Positions 21,306 to 29,226 of a DNA stretch of 38,530 nucleotides are shown piece by piece. A program made the translations under genes and the position numbers. The notes below the pieces were generated by a model. The model was given only the letters and a program-made list of their open reading frames with translations. It was not told where the DNA came from and searched no databases. The DNA is from Terrimesophilobacter sp044508495 (lineage in GTDB: Bacteria; Actinomycetota; Actinomycetes; Actinomycetales; Microbacteriaceae). The number at the start of each line of letters is the position of its first letter. The first letter of the stretch is position 1. The DNA is taken from contig JBIQHP010000007.1 in assembly GCA_044508495.1 (NCBI GenBank), positions 1 through 38,530 on the forward strand, written 5' to 3'.

Positions 21306-23261
21306 ATGGGCATCCTCGAGGAGATCCACTCACCTCGCGATCTCGATCGCCTGAGCCCAGCGAAGCTCACGGAGTTGGCCGCGGAGATCCGCGCGTTCCT
21401 CGTGGATCGCGTCTCGAAGTCGGGAGGGCATCTCGGGCCGAACCTCGGCGTCGTCGAGCTCACGATCGCGATCCACCGCGTCTTCGACTCGCCGCGCGAC
21501 CCCATCGTCTTCGACACGGGACACCAGTCCTACGTCCACAAGCTCCTGACCGGGCGGCAGGACTTCGACGGGCTGCGGCAGGCAGGCGGCCTCGCCGGCT
21601 ACCCGCAGCGTGCCGAGTCCGAGCACGACGTCGTGGAGAACTCGCACGCCTCGACCTCGCTCAGCTGGGCCGACGGCATCTCGCGGGCGTTCCGGATGAC
21701 CGGGCAGTCCGACCGGCACGTCGTCGCGGTCGTCGGCGACGGCGCGCTCACCGGCGGCATGACCTGGGAGGCGCTCAACAACATCAGCGACGACAACGCC
21801 CGCAGGCTCGTCATCGTCGTCAACGACAACGGCCGCTCCTACGCCCCGACGATCGGCGGGATCGCGCACTTCCTCAACCGGATCCGCACGCGGAAGACCT
21901 ACCGAACACTGCACCTCACGAGCAGCCGGGTGTTCGACCGGCTCGGCACGCCGGGGCGCGCCGTGTACCGCGCCGTGCGTGCGGGCGCCCACGGCTTCGT
22001 CAACCGGTTCTGGAACAACGACGCGCTCTACTCGAATCTCGACATCAAGTATCTCGGGCCGATCGACGGCCACGACCTCGGGGCCATGGAGGAGGCGCTG
22101 AGGCAGGCCAGGGACTACGGGGCGCCGATCATCGTCCACGCGATCACGCAGAAGGGCAGGGGCTACGAGCCTGCCCTCCACGACCAGGCCGACCGGTTCC
22201 ACGCCGTCGGGCAGATCGACCCCGACACGGGCGAGTCGGTCGAGGTCGCCGACCGGCCGTCCTGGACCTCGGTCCTGGGCGACGAGCTCGTGCGACTCGC
22301 CGACCGGGACGAGCGGATCGTCGGGATCACGGCGGCCATGCTGCGGCCCACTGGGCTCCACGCCTTCGCCGAGCGGCATCCCGACCGCGTCTTCGACGTC
22401 GGGATCGCCGAGCAGCACGCCGTGACCACGGCCGCCGGGCTCGCCTTCGGCGGGCTGCATCCGGTCGTCGCGCTCTACGCGACCTTCGCCAGCCGGGCCT
22501 TCGACCAGCTGCTCATGGATGTCGCCCTCCACCGCGCGGGGGTCACCTTCGTGCTCGACCGCGCGGGGGTCACCGGCCCCGACGGACCGAGCCACCACGG
22601 GATGTGGGATCTGGCGACCCTGCAGGTCGTCCCCGGCATCCGGATCGCGGCGCCCAGGGACGCGCCGCGCCTGCGCGAGGAGCTTCGCGAGGCCGTCGCG
22701 GTCGACGATGGGCCGACGGTCGTGCGCTTTCCCAAGGGGGCGGTCGATGCCGAGTTCGACGCCGTGCGGCGCACCGCCGACGGCGTCGACGTGCTGCGCG
22801 AGGCGGCGCACCGGGACGTGCTCATCGTCTCGGTCGGAGCCTTCGCGAGGCTGGGGCTCCAGGTGGCCGAGCGGCTCGCCGCCCAGGGCATCGGCGCGAC
22901 CGTCGTCGATCCGCGCTGGGTCGTTCCGGTGCCGGCAAGCCTCGTCGAGCTCGCGCGAGAGCATCGACTCGTCGTGAGCCTCGAGGACGGCGTGCGGGTG
23001 GGCGGCGTCGGCACGCGCATCCGGCAGAGCCTCCGTGACGCGGGGGTCGACACCGCCCTCACCGAGCTGGGGCTTCCCGACGACTTCCTTCCGCACGGAT
23101 CCCGCGCCGAGATCCTCGAGGCGGCGGGGCTCACCGCGAAGAAGATCGCGAGGGACGTCGTCGATCAGGTGCTCGGCAGCAGGATCCCGGTCGCCAAGTC
23201 CCTCGGGGATCAGGCGGCGGGCGGGCGGCTCGCCGCGCGGCCCTCGGCCGGTTCCGGCTGA
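21306..23261 (+). CDS. dxs: 1-deoxy-D-xylulose-5-phosphate synthase
   Basis: The 651-residue product condenses pyruvate and glyceraldehyde 3-phosphate, the first step of the MEP isoprenoid pathway, using thiamine diphosphate. Seen are the N-terminal KSGGHLGPNLGVVELT, FDTGHQSYVHK, the ThDP/Mg motif VGDGALTGGMTWEALNN with the later NDN, the central-domain GIAEQHAVTTAAGLA with the ThDP-activating Glu, and DRAGVTGPDGPSHHG. The start is leaderless-type. The 3' end overlaps the oppositely read XRE gene by 52 bp. Placement near RNase D and DUF3000 genes is as in Mycobacterium. Confidence 0.97.
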   Translation: MGILEEIHSPRDLDRLSPAKLTELAAEIRAFLVDRVSKSGGHLGPNLGVVELTIAIHRVFDSPRDPIVFDTGHQSYVHKLLTGRQDFDGLRQAGGLAGYPQRAESEHDVVENSHASTSLSWADGISRAFRMTGQSDRHVVAVVGDGALTGGMTWEALNNISDDNARRLVIVVNDNGRSYAPTIGGIAHFLNRIRTRKTYRTLHLTSSRVFDRLGTPGRAVYRAVRAGAHGFVNRFWNNDALYSNLDIKYLGPIDGHDLGAMEEALRQARDYGAPIIVHAITQKGRGYEPALHDQADRFHAVGQIDPDTGESVEVADRPSWTSVLGDELVRLADRDERIVGITAAMLRPTGLHAFAERHPDRVFDVGIAEQHAVTTAAGLAFGGLHPVVALYATFASRAFDQLLMDVALHRAGVTFVLDRAGVTGPDGPSHHGMWDLATLQVVPGIRIAAPRDAPRLREELREAVAVDDGPTVVRFPKGAVDAEFDAVRRTADGVDVLREAAHRDVLIVSVGAFARLGLQVAERLAAQGIGATVVDPRWVVPVPASLVELAREHRLVVSLEDGVRVGGVGTRIRQSLRDAGVDTALTELGLPDDFLPHGSRAEILEAAGLTAKKIARDVVDQVLGSRIPVAKSLGDQAAGGRLAARPSAGSG

Positions 23262-23554
23262 TCGCGGGGGAGCAGGTCCGAGACGAGCAGGCCGAGCACC
23301 TGGGAGAGCGAGACGAGCGTGCGGAGCGAGGGGTTGGCGCTGCGCTCGGGGCGGGAGTGCCCCTTCTCGAGCTGCTGGTAGTGGGAGCGCGTGATCCCCG
23401 CGGCGTGGGCGAGCTCCTCCTGGCTGAGCCCGAGCTCCAGACGGCGACGCTGCAGGGTGATCCCGAGCTCGCGCACATAGTCGTCCCAGTCGCGCGGGGC
23501 GGCAGCGGAGGGCATGATCACCACGCTGCCCGACCCGGTTCTCGCGAAGGGCAT
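23210..23554 (-). CDS. XRE-family helix-turn-helix regulator
   Basis: A 114-residue protein with one Cro/C1-type domain at about residues 28-95: LGITLQRRRLELGLSQEELA, HAAGITRSHYQQLEKGHSRP, then LRTLVSLSQVLGLLVSDLL. No effector domain follows, only a Pro/Ala-rich tail. ATG 23554 is the long start; ATG 23515 is an alternative that still includes the domain. The last 52 bp lie antisense to dxs. It diverges from the small gene at 23581, and the short shared promoter suggests autoregulation and control of that neighbour. Confidence 0.85.
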   Translation of the reverse strand: MPFARTGSGSVVIMPSAAAPRDWDDYVRELGITLQRRRLELGLSQEELAHAAGITRSHYQQLEKGHSRPERSANPSLRTLVSLSQVLGLLVSDLLPRDQPEPAEGRAASRPPAA

Positions 23555-23572
23555 GATAAATCAGGCATAATT
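23554..23572. promoter_or_regulatory. Shared promoter/operator between XRE regulator and divergent gene
   Basis: TGATAAATCA (23554-23563, inverted TGAT/ATCA) overlaps the regulator start. CATAAT at 23566-23571 is a good rightward -10, and its reverse side (AATTAT) suits leftward transcription 12 nt before the regulator ATG. TGAT/ATC half-sites recur downstream to 23590. Confidence 0.4.
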
Positions 23573-23580
23573 GATCCGGC

Positions 23581-23994
23581 GTGATTCATCGGGTCGCACA
23601 CCGGATGGGGGAGCACATGATCGGAACGGAACGAGCGGCAGGCATCCGCCTTCGCATCGCGATCGAGAGGCCCATGGCGGAAGTCGTGGCGGTCCTCCAC
23701 TCCTGGGCGCGTCGGCTGGGGCCACCCGGTTCGCGGGGGCTCCATCTCAGTGCGACGCCGAGGCAGGACGGCCTCACGATCGGATACGGCACGTCGCGCT
23801 TCTCGGCCTGGACCACCGAGCTCGTCTTCGACCTCGAAGGGCTGTGCACCTGGGGCACCGTGACGGTCTCACCCCCACACCCGATTCTCGGTCGCGCCGC
23901 ACTGACGGACTATCTCAACACTCTCGTCACTCTCGTGAACGCCATCGACCAGGGCCGTGAGGAAGCCGCGCTCGTCGCGCTCACGGGGAAGTAG
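23581..23994 (+). CDS. Hypothetical protein (ATP-dependent ligase-like size, unknown)
   Basis: The 137-residue frame is not recognised with confidence. It reads as one compact alpha/beta domain with IRLRIAIERPMAEVVAVLHSW near the start, LTIGYGTSRFSAWTTELVF in the middle, and LTDYLNTLVTLVNAIDQG at the end; no cysteines, membrane helices or known motifs are seen. Two starts compete: GTG 23581, 9 nt after a CATAAT box, and ATG 23617, just after GGGGGAG. Divergence from an XRE regulator suggests it is that regulator's target. Confidence 0.6.
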   Translation: MIHRVAHRMGEHMIGTERAAGIRLRIAIERPMAEVVAVLHSWARRLGPPGSRGLHLSATPRQDGLTIGYGTSRFSAWTTELVFDLEGLCTWGTVTVSPPHPILGRAALTDYLNTLVTLVNAIDQGREEAALVALTGK

Positions 23995-23996
23995 CG

Positions 23997-26120
23997 CTAG
24001 GCGACGCCCCGGATGGGCGGGTGATGGAAGGTGTCGCCGAAGGCCCGCTCCGAGGCGCCGGAGCGGTCGAGGTAGGGCGTGGCGCCGCCCATCTGGAAGG
24101 GCCAGCCGGCTCCGAGGATGAGGCACAGGTCGATGTCCTCGGGGGCCGAGACGACGCCGTCCTGAAGCATCCGGTGGATCTCGTCGGCGAGGCCGTCCTC
24201 GACCCGGCGGAGGAGCTCCTCGCCGGTGAGGGGGCTCGTCCCCCCGGAGACGATCTCGACGGCCTTCCGGTCGAAACCGGTGATCCTGCCCTTGCCGTCG
24301 CGGTCGAAGATCTTCCCGTGCTCGGCGAGCCGGTGCAGGTTCTCGCTCTCGAAGAACCGATCGGGGAAGGCCGCATGGTGCGTGTCGAGCACGTGGGCGC
24401 CCACCGTGAGTCCGACGAGCTCGAGCAGTTCGAACGGTGTCATGGGAAGGCCGAAGGGCTTGATCGACTCGTCGACGACCTCGAAGGGCGTTCCCGTGTC
24501 GACGGCGTGCATGGCCTCGCCGAGCAGCTTGGCCAGGATGCGGTTGACGACGAAGCCGGGAGTGTCAGCCGTGATGACCGCGTTCTTGTAGAGCGCGGCG
24601 GCGGTCACCATCGCGGTGCTGAGCGTGGCCTCGTCGGTCTTCGGAGTCCTCACGACCTCCACGAGCGGCATGACGGCGACCGGATTGAAGAAGTGGAAGC
24701 CGACGAGCCGTTCGGGGTGCTCGAGCCTGGCCCCGATCTGCTCGACGCTGAGCGAGGAGGTGTTCGTCGCGAGCACCGCGGTCTCGGAGACGTGTTTCTC
24801 GATCTCGGCGAAGACCTCCTGCTTGACGCCGAGCTCCTCGAAGACCGCCTCGATGACCCAGTCGCAGTCCGCGAAGTCCGCCTTGTCCGTCGTGCCGGTG
24901 ACGAGCGCGTTCAGGCGGTTCGCCTCATCCGGCGAGATGCGCCCCTTCTCGAGGAGCGCGGCGATCTCGGTGCGGATGTAGTCGAGGCCCTTGTCGACCC
25001 GGCCCTGGTCGAGGTCGGTGATGACGACGGGGACCTTGAGGCGCCGCACGAACAGCAGGGCGAACTGGCTCGCCATGAGCCCGGCGCCGATGACGCCGAC
25101 CTTCGTGACGGTCTTCGCGAGGGCCTTGTCCGGTGTGCCGGCCGGCTTCTTCGCGCGCTTCTGCACGAGGTTGAAGGCGTAGATGCTCGCGCGGAACTGG
25201 TCGCCCGTGATGAGCTCGGCGAGCTTCTCGTCCTCGGCGGCGAAGCCGGTCGCGCGGTCGGTGTTCTTCGCGGCGGCGAGCAGCTCAAGGGCGGCGTAGG
25301 GCGACTTCGCGACGGTCCCGATCCTGCTCTCGAGCATCTTGCGCGCGATGCCGATCGCGACATCCCACTTGACCGCGCGCTCGATCTTCCCGGGGGAGTT
25401 CTTGCGCTTGACCTTCGTGCGACCGGAGATGACGTCGTCGGCCCACCGGATCGAGTCCTCGAGGAAGTTGGCCGGGCCGAACATCGCATCCGCGATCCCC
25501 AGGTCGAGCACGTCCTGGGCCTTCAGGGTCCTGTTGTTCTTGAGCGGATTCTCGATGACGACCTTGAGGGCGTTCTCGATGCCCACGAGGTTCGGCAGCA
25601 GCCAGGCGCCGCCCCAGCCGGGGATGATGCCGAGGAAGACCTCGGGGAGGGCGAGAGCCGGGATCGAGCTGTCGACCGTGCGGTAGTCGGCGTTGAGAGC
25701 GATCTCGACTCCGCCGCCGAGCGCGAGCCCGTTGATGAAGACGAAGGACGGGACGCCGAGCTCGCCGAGCGCGCCGAGGGCGGCGTGGCCCTGCTGGGCG
25801 AGCCGCTTCGCGATCGCGCGGCTCGGGATGTCGCCAGCGTTCGTGAGGTCGGCGCCGGCGGCGAGGATGTAGGGCTTGCCGGTCACGGCGACGCCGTGGA
25901 TCTCGCCCTTGGCGGCACGCGCCTCGAGGGCGGCGAGCGTCTCGGCGTACTCGGTCAGGGTGCGCGGGCCGAGGGTGTTGGGCCGGGTGTGATCGCGGCC
26001 GTTGTCGAGGGTCACGAGGGCGAGGGTCCTCCCCTTCGAGAGGGGGATGTCGCGCACGAAGGAGTGGGTGACGATCTCGTCCTCGGAGAGCGCCAGGAGA
26101 TCGTCGAAGTTCTCAGTCAC
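23997..26120 (-). CDS. Fatty-acid oxidation multifunctional protein (enoyl-CoA hydratase / 3-hydroxyacyl-CoA dehydrogenase)
   Basis: A 707-residue two-part enzyme of beta-oxidation. Residues 1 to about 300 are a crotonase domain with LALGGGVEIALNADYR (E139) and LALPEVFLGIIPGWGG (E160), the two catalytic glutamates. From about 355 is the dehydrogenase: GVIGAGLMASQFALLF (NAD site), NTSSLSVEQIGA, GFHFFNPVAVMPLVEVV with the catalytic His, and TPGFVVNRIL. The GTG at 26120 was chosen because AGGA lies 7 nt upstream; the GTG at 26126 is too close. It begins 2 nt after the thiolase stop, so the two form one operon. Confidence 0.93.
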   Translation of the reverse strand: MTENFDDLLALSEDEIVTHSFVRDIPLSKGRTLALVTLDNGRDHTRPNTLGPRTLTEYAETLAALEARAAKGEIHGVAVTGKPYILAAGADLTNAGDIPSRAIAKRLAQQGHAALGALGELGVPSFVFINGLALGGGVEIALNADYRTVDSSIPALALPEVFLGIIPGWGGAWLLPNLVGIENALKVVIENPLKNNRTLKAQDVLDLGIADAMFGPANFLEDSIRWADDVISGRTKVKRKNSPGKIERAVKWDVAIGIARKMLESRIGTVAKSPYAALELLAAAKNTDRATGFAAEDEKLAELITGDQFRASIYAFNLVQKRAKKPAGTPDKALAKTVTKVGVIGAGLMASQFALLFVRRLKVPVVITDLDQGRVDKGLDYIRTEIAALLEKGRISPDEANRLNALVTGTTDKADFADCDWVIEAVFEELGVKQEVFAEIEKHVSETAVLATNTSSLSVEQIGARLEHPERLVGFHFFNPVAVMPLVEVVRTPKTDEATLSTAMVTAAALYKNAVITADTPGFVVNRILAKLLGEAMHAVDTGTPFEVVDESIKPFGLPMTPFELLELVGLTVGAHVLDTHHAAFPDRFFESENLHRLAEHGKIFDRDGKGRITGFDRKAVEIVSGGTSPLTGEELLRRVEDGLADEIHRMLQDGVVSAPEDIDLCLILGAGWPFQMGGATPYLDRSGASERAFGDTFHHPPIRGVA

Positions 26121-26122
26121 GG

Positions 26123-27322
26123 TCACTTCCTGCTTCCGTCGTAGTGCGGGTTCTCCCAGATGACGGAGCCGCCCATGCCGAGCCCGATGCACATCGCGGT
26201 GAGCCCGTAGCGCACCTCGGGATGCTCCTCGAACTGCCGGGCGAGCTGGAGCATGAGGCGCACGCCCGAGGAGGCGAGCGGATGCCCGATCGCGATCGCG
26301 CCTCCCCACGGGTTGACGCGCGGGTCGTCGTCGGCGATGCCGAAGTGATCGAGGAAGGAGAGCACCTGCACGGCGAAGGCCTCGTTGAGCTCGAAGAGGC
26401 CGATGTCGTCGATCGTCAGGCCAGCCTTGCGCAGCGCCTTCTCGGTCGAGGGGATCGGGCCGATGCCCATGATCTCGGGTTCGACTCCCACGAAGGCGAA
26501 GCTCACGAGGCGCATCTTCGCGGGGAGGCCGAGCCCCCTGGCGGCGTCCGCACTCGCGATGATGCTCGCGGTCGCGCCGTCGTTGAGGCCGGAGGAGTTG
26601 CCCGCGGTGACCCGGCCGTGCGGGCGGAACGGCGTCTTGAGGCCGGCGAGGCCCTCCATGGTCGTCTCGGGGCGCGGGGCCTCGTCGCGCTCGGCGAGCC
26701 CCCATCCGGACTCGCTGCGGATCGCGACGGGAATGAGGTCCGGCTGGATCCTGCCCGCCTCGTAGGCCGCCGCGAGCTTGTGCTGGCTGTTCATCGCGAA
26801 GCGGTCCGAGCGCTCCTTGGTGAGCTGGGGGAAGCGGTCGTGGATGCGCTCGGCCGTCGCGCCCATGCTCAGGGCGTCGGCGCCCACGAGCTTCTCCGCG
26901 ACGAAACGCGGGTTGGGGTCGGTGCCGGAGCCCATCGGGTGGTGGCCCATGTGCTCGACACCACCGGCGATCGCGACGTCGTACATGCCGAAGCCGATCG
27001 CCCCGGCGACGGTCGTGACCGAGGTCATCGCCCCGGCGCACATCCGGTCGATCGCGTAGCCGGGAACGCTCCTGGGCAGCCCCGCGAGCAGCGCGGTCGT
27101 GCGGCCGAGGGTGAGCCCCTGGTCCCCGGCCTGCGTCGTCGCGGCGATCGCGACGTCGTCGACGCGGTCGTGGGGGAGCGAGGGGTTGCGCTCGAGGAGG
27201 CCGATCATGGCCTTCGTCATGAGGTCGTCGGCCCTCGTCTGCCAGTACATGCCCTTCTCGCCTGCCCTGCCGAACGGGGTTCGCACTCCGTCGACGAAGA
27301 CAACGTCAACTCTCTCGGCCAC
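26123..27322 (-). CDS. Acetyl-CoA C-acyltransferase (3-ketoacyl-CoA thiolase)
   Basis: The 399-residue thiolase carries the acyl-accepting C95 in DRMCAGAMTSV, the catalytic H347 in NPWGGAIAIGHPLASSG and C378 in AMCIGLGMGG, plus NEAFAVQ. It cleaves 3-ketoacyl-CoA to acetyl-CoA in the cytoplasm and is the partner of the downstream hydratase/dehydrogenase. GTG 27322 is preceded by GGGAGG with good spacing. A TAGGAT on the minus strand (27353-27358) could be its promoter, giving a leader of about 25-30 nt. Confidence 0.94.
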   Translation of the reverse strand: MAERVDVVFVDGVRTPFGRAGEKGMYWQTRADDLMTKAMIGLLERNPSLPHDRVDDVAIAATTQAGDQGLTLGRTTALLAGLPRSVPGYAIDRMCAGAMTSVTTVAGAIGFGMYDVAIAGGVEHMGHHPMGSGTDPNPRFVAEKLVGADALSMGATAERIHDRFPQLTKERSDRFAMNSQHKLAAAYEAGRIQPDLIPVAIRSESGWGLAERDEAPRPETTMEGLAGLKTPFRPHGRVTAGNSSGLNDGATASIIASADAARGLGLPAKMRLVSFAFVGVEPEIMGIGPIPSTEKALRKAGLTIDDIGLFELNEAFAVQVLSFLDHFGIADDDPRVNPWGGAIAIGHPLASSGVRLMLQLARQFEEHPEVRYGLTAMCIGLGMGGSVIWENPHYDGSRK

Positions 27323-27396
27323 AACGTCCTCCCGGTGGTGTTCCTCCTCCCGATCCTAGGTGGCCGGAAAAAGCGCCAGGAATCCTTTGACCCTTC

Positions 27397-28608
27397 CTAC
27401 GAGGCCGGTTCCTCGGGCGATGCCTCGCTTTGGCCCGCCTCGACAAAGGCGTCGACGATCGGCTGCGCGGTGACGTCGCACTGCCAGGGACGCGCTCCGT
27501 CCTCGAGGAGCACCGCTCGCACTGCATCCGTCGTGAGGGGCTCGGGGGGCGCCCAGGCCATCCTTCGCAGCAGCTCGGGGGTCAGGAGGTTCTCGACCGG
27601 GATCGCGAGCTCCTCGGAGAGCTCCGCGAAGGCCGCACGGGCCGCCTTGAGCCGCGCATCGGCCTCCGGATGCCGGTCCGACCAGGCGCGTGCAGGGGGG
27701 ATGCCGTCGCCGTGGACGCGCAGGGGGGGGAGGTCCTCGCTCGCGAGACCGGCCTCGATCGCCGCCCACCAGCGCGGAAGCTGGCTGCGGCTCGCCCTTC
27801 CGTTGAACTCCCGGAGCTTGGCGAGATCGCCGCGGGTGGCGGGCAGCGTCTTGGCGGCGGCCGTGATCGAGAGGTCGGGGAGCAGCCGGCCCGGCGCGGT
27901 GTCGACCTCGCGCGCGTACTCGTCGCGGGCGAGCCAGAGCGCGCGGGCGACCGCGAGATTCCGCTGCTGCCGGATGGTGTGGAGACCGGAGAGCCGGCGC
28001 CAGGCATCCGGGTTGGCCGGCTTGGCCTCGCGCCGGAGCGTCGCCTCGAACTCCTGCCGTGCGATCTCCGACTTGCCCTGGGTCTCGAGGAGCCCGGCGA
28101 CGGCATCCCGGAGGTCGACGAGGAGCTCGACGTCCAGGGCGGCGTAGACGAGCCAGGACTGGGGGAGCGGCCGGGTGGACCAGTCGGCCGCCGAGTGCTC
28201 CTTGGCGAGATGGACGCCGAGGAGCTCCTCGACGACGGTGCCGAGCCCCACCCGCGCGAGGCCGGCGAGACGGGCGCCGAGCTCGGTGTCGAAGATCCGC
28301 TTCGGGTCGAGACCGACCTCCCGCAGGCAGGCGAGATCCTGGCTCGCCGCGTGGAAGACCCACTCGGTCTCGCCGATCGCGGCGTCCAGCTCGCTGAAGT
28401 CGCCCACGGCGGGAGGGTCGAACAGGAAGGTCCCGGCACCCCGGCGGAAGATCTGGATGAGGTAGGCGCGCTGCGAATAGCGGTAGCCGGAGGCGCGTTC
28501 GGCGTCGATCGCGAGCGGTCCTTCGCCCGCCGAGATCGCCTCGATCGCCGCCCGGTACTCGTCCCGCGTGTCGATGACGTCGACCGTGTCGTGGGGAGCC
28601 TGCTCCAT
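27397..28608 (-). CDS. Ribonuclease D-like 3'-5' exonuclease with HRDC domain
   Basis: This 403-residue protein has a DEDDy exonuclease domain: D35 and E37 in AIDAERASG, D91 in HAASQDLACL, and Y155 plus D159 in VYAALDVELL. An HRDC nucleic-acid-binding domain follows near residues 205-290 (RNLAVARALWLARDEYARE). It trims the 3' ends of structured RNAs such as tRNA precursors. ATG 28608 is 2 nt after the DUF3000 stop, so the genes are coupled; GTG 28614 is an alternative overlapping that stop. The DUF3000-RNase D pair matches Rv2680-Rv2681. Confidence 0.92.
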   Translation of the reverse strand: MEQAPHDTVDVIDTRDEYRAAIEAISAGEGPLAIDAERASGYRYSQRAYLIQIFRRGAGTFLFDPPAVGDFSELDAAIGETEWVFHAASQDLACLREVGLDPKRIFDTELGARLAGLARVGLGTVVEELLGVHLAKEHSAADWSTRPLPQSWLVYAALDVELLVDLRDAVAGLLETQGKSEIARQEFEATLRREAKPANPDAWRRLSGLHTIRQQRNLAVARALWLARDEYAREVDTAPGRLLPDLSITAAAKTLPATRGDLAKLREFNGRASRSQLPRWWAAIEAGLASEDLPPLRVHGDGIPPARAWSDRHPEADARLKAARAAFAELSEELAIPVENLLTPELLRRMAWAPPEPLTTDAVRAVLLEDGARPWQCDVTAQPIVDAFVEAGQSEASPEEPAS

Positions 28609-28610
28609 CG

Positions 28611-29204
28611 TCACGTGCGGGCGCGCCTCGCGGAGAGGAGGGCGACGCCGTCCGGCGTCGGTGGCAGGCCGGCGAGCATGCAGAGGAGGTCGCCCCAGGC
28701 CTCGAGGTGCGAGGCGACGGCATGGTCGACGGGTGACCAGCTCGCCCTCAGTTCGATCTGGGCGCCATCGCCCTGCTCGGCGAGGCCGCCGAACCCGGTG
28801 GAGAGGATCCGGGTGGCCGTGCCGGAGACCGCGTCGTAGCCGGCTCCGCGCGACTCGAGGGCGTCGACGAGCCAGGACCAGGCGACCTCGGCCAGGAAGG
28901 GATCGACCCCGATGTCCGTCTCGAGTGGGGCCTGGGCGTAGCACACGACGCGGAACGCCCCACCCCAGGCCTCCGGTTGCGAGGCGTCGTGGAGCAGGAT
29001 GAAGCGGCCGGTCGCGAGCTCGGAGTCCGCGCTGTGGCGGGCCGGTGTGACATCGGCCGCGAAGGCGATCGAGTCGGGGGCGAGGCTGCCGGGAGCCGGG
29101 ATCTCGGTGAGCACGATCTCCTCGCGGGGAGCCGCGTGCTGCAGCGACTCGAGTGCGGCGGAGAACGCCGCAGGAAGCGCTGGTCCCGTCGCGTTCGCTG
29201 GCAC
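28611..29204 (-). CDS. DUF3000 protein
   Basis: A 197-residue soluble protein specific to actinobacteria. Segments seen are IVLTEIPAPGSLAPDSIAFA, FILLHDASQPEAWGGAFRVV, DPFLAEVAWSWLVDALESRG, and a C-terminal HLEAWGDLLCMLAGLPPTP. No catalytic motif is apparent. It is tightly coupled to RNase D. The start is GTG 29204 without ribosome site; TAGTCT sits 6 nt upstream, predicting a leaderless mRNA from a promoter that overlaps the divergent hydrolase promoter. Confidence 0.9.
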   Translation of the reverse strand: MPANATGPALPAAFSAALESLQHAAPREEIVLTEIPAPGSLAPDSIAFAADVTPARHSADSELATGRFILLHDASQPEAWGGAFRVVCYAQAPLETDIGVDPFLAEVAWSWLVDALESRGAGYDAVSGTATRILSTGFGGLAEQGDGAQIELRASWSPVDHAVASHLEAWGDLLCMLAGLPPTPDGVALLSARRART

Positions 29205-29210
29205 TGTTGA

Positions 29211-29220
29211 AGACTAAAGT
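29211..29220. promoter_or_regulatory. Overlapping bidirectional leaderless promoter (DUF3000 / hydrolase)
   Basis: Leftward -10: TAGTCT (minus strand, 29216-29211), 6 nt before GTG 29204. Rightward -10: TAAAGT (29215-29220), 6 nt before GTG 29227. The two hexamers share the TA at 29215-29216. Confidence 0.6.
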
Positions 29221-29226
29221 TCGAGC

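Noticed and set aside
24021..26144. 707-codon plus-strand frame opposite the hydratase/dehydrogenase
   Set aside because: Same kind of GC shadow; the minus-strand gene has all catalytic motifs.
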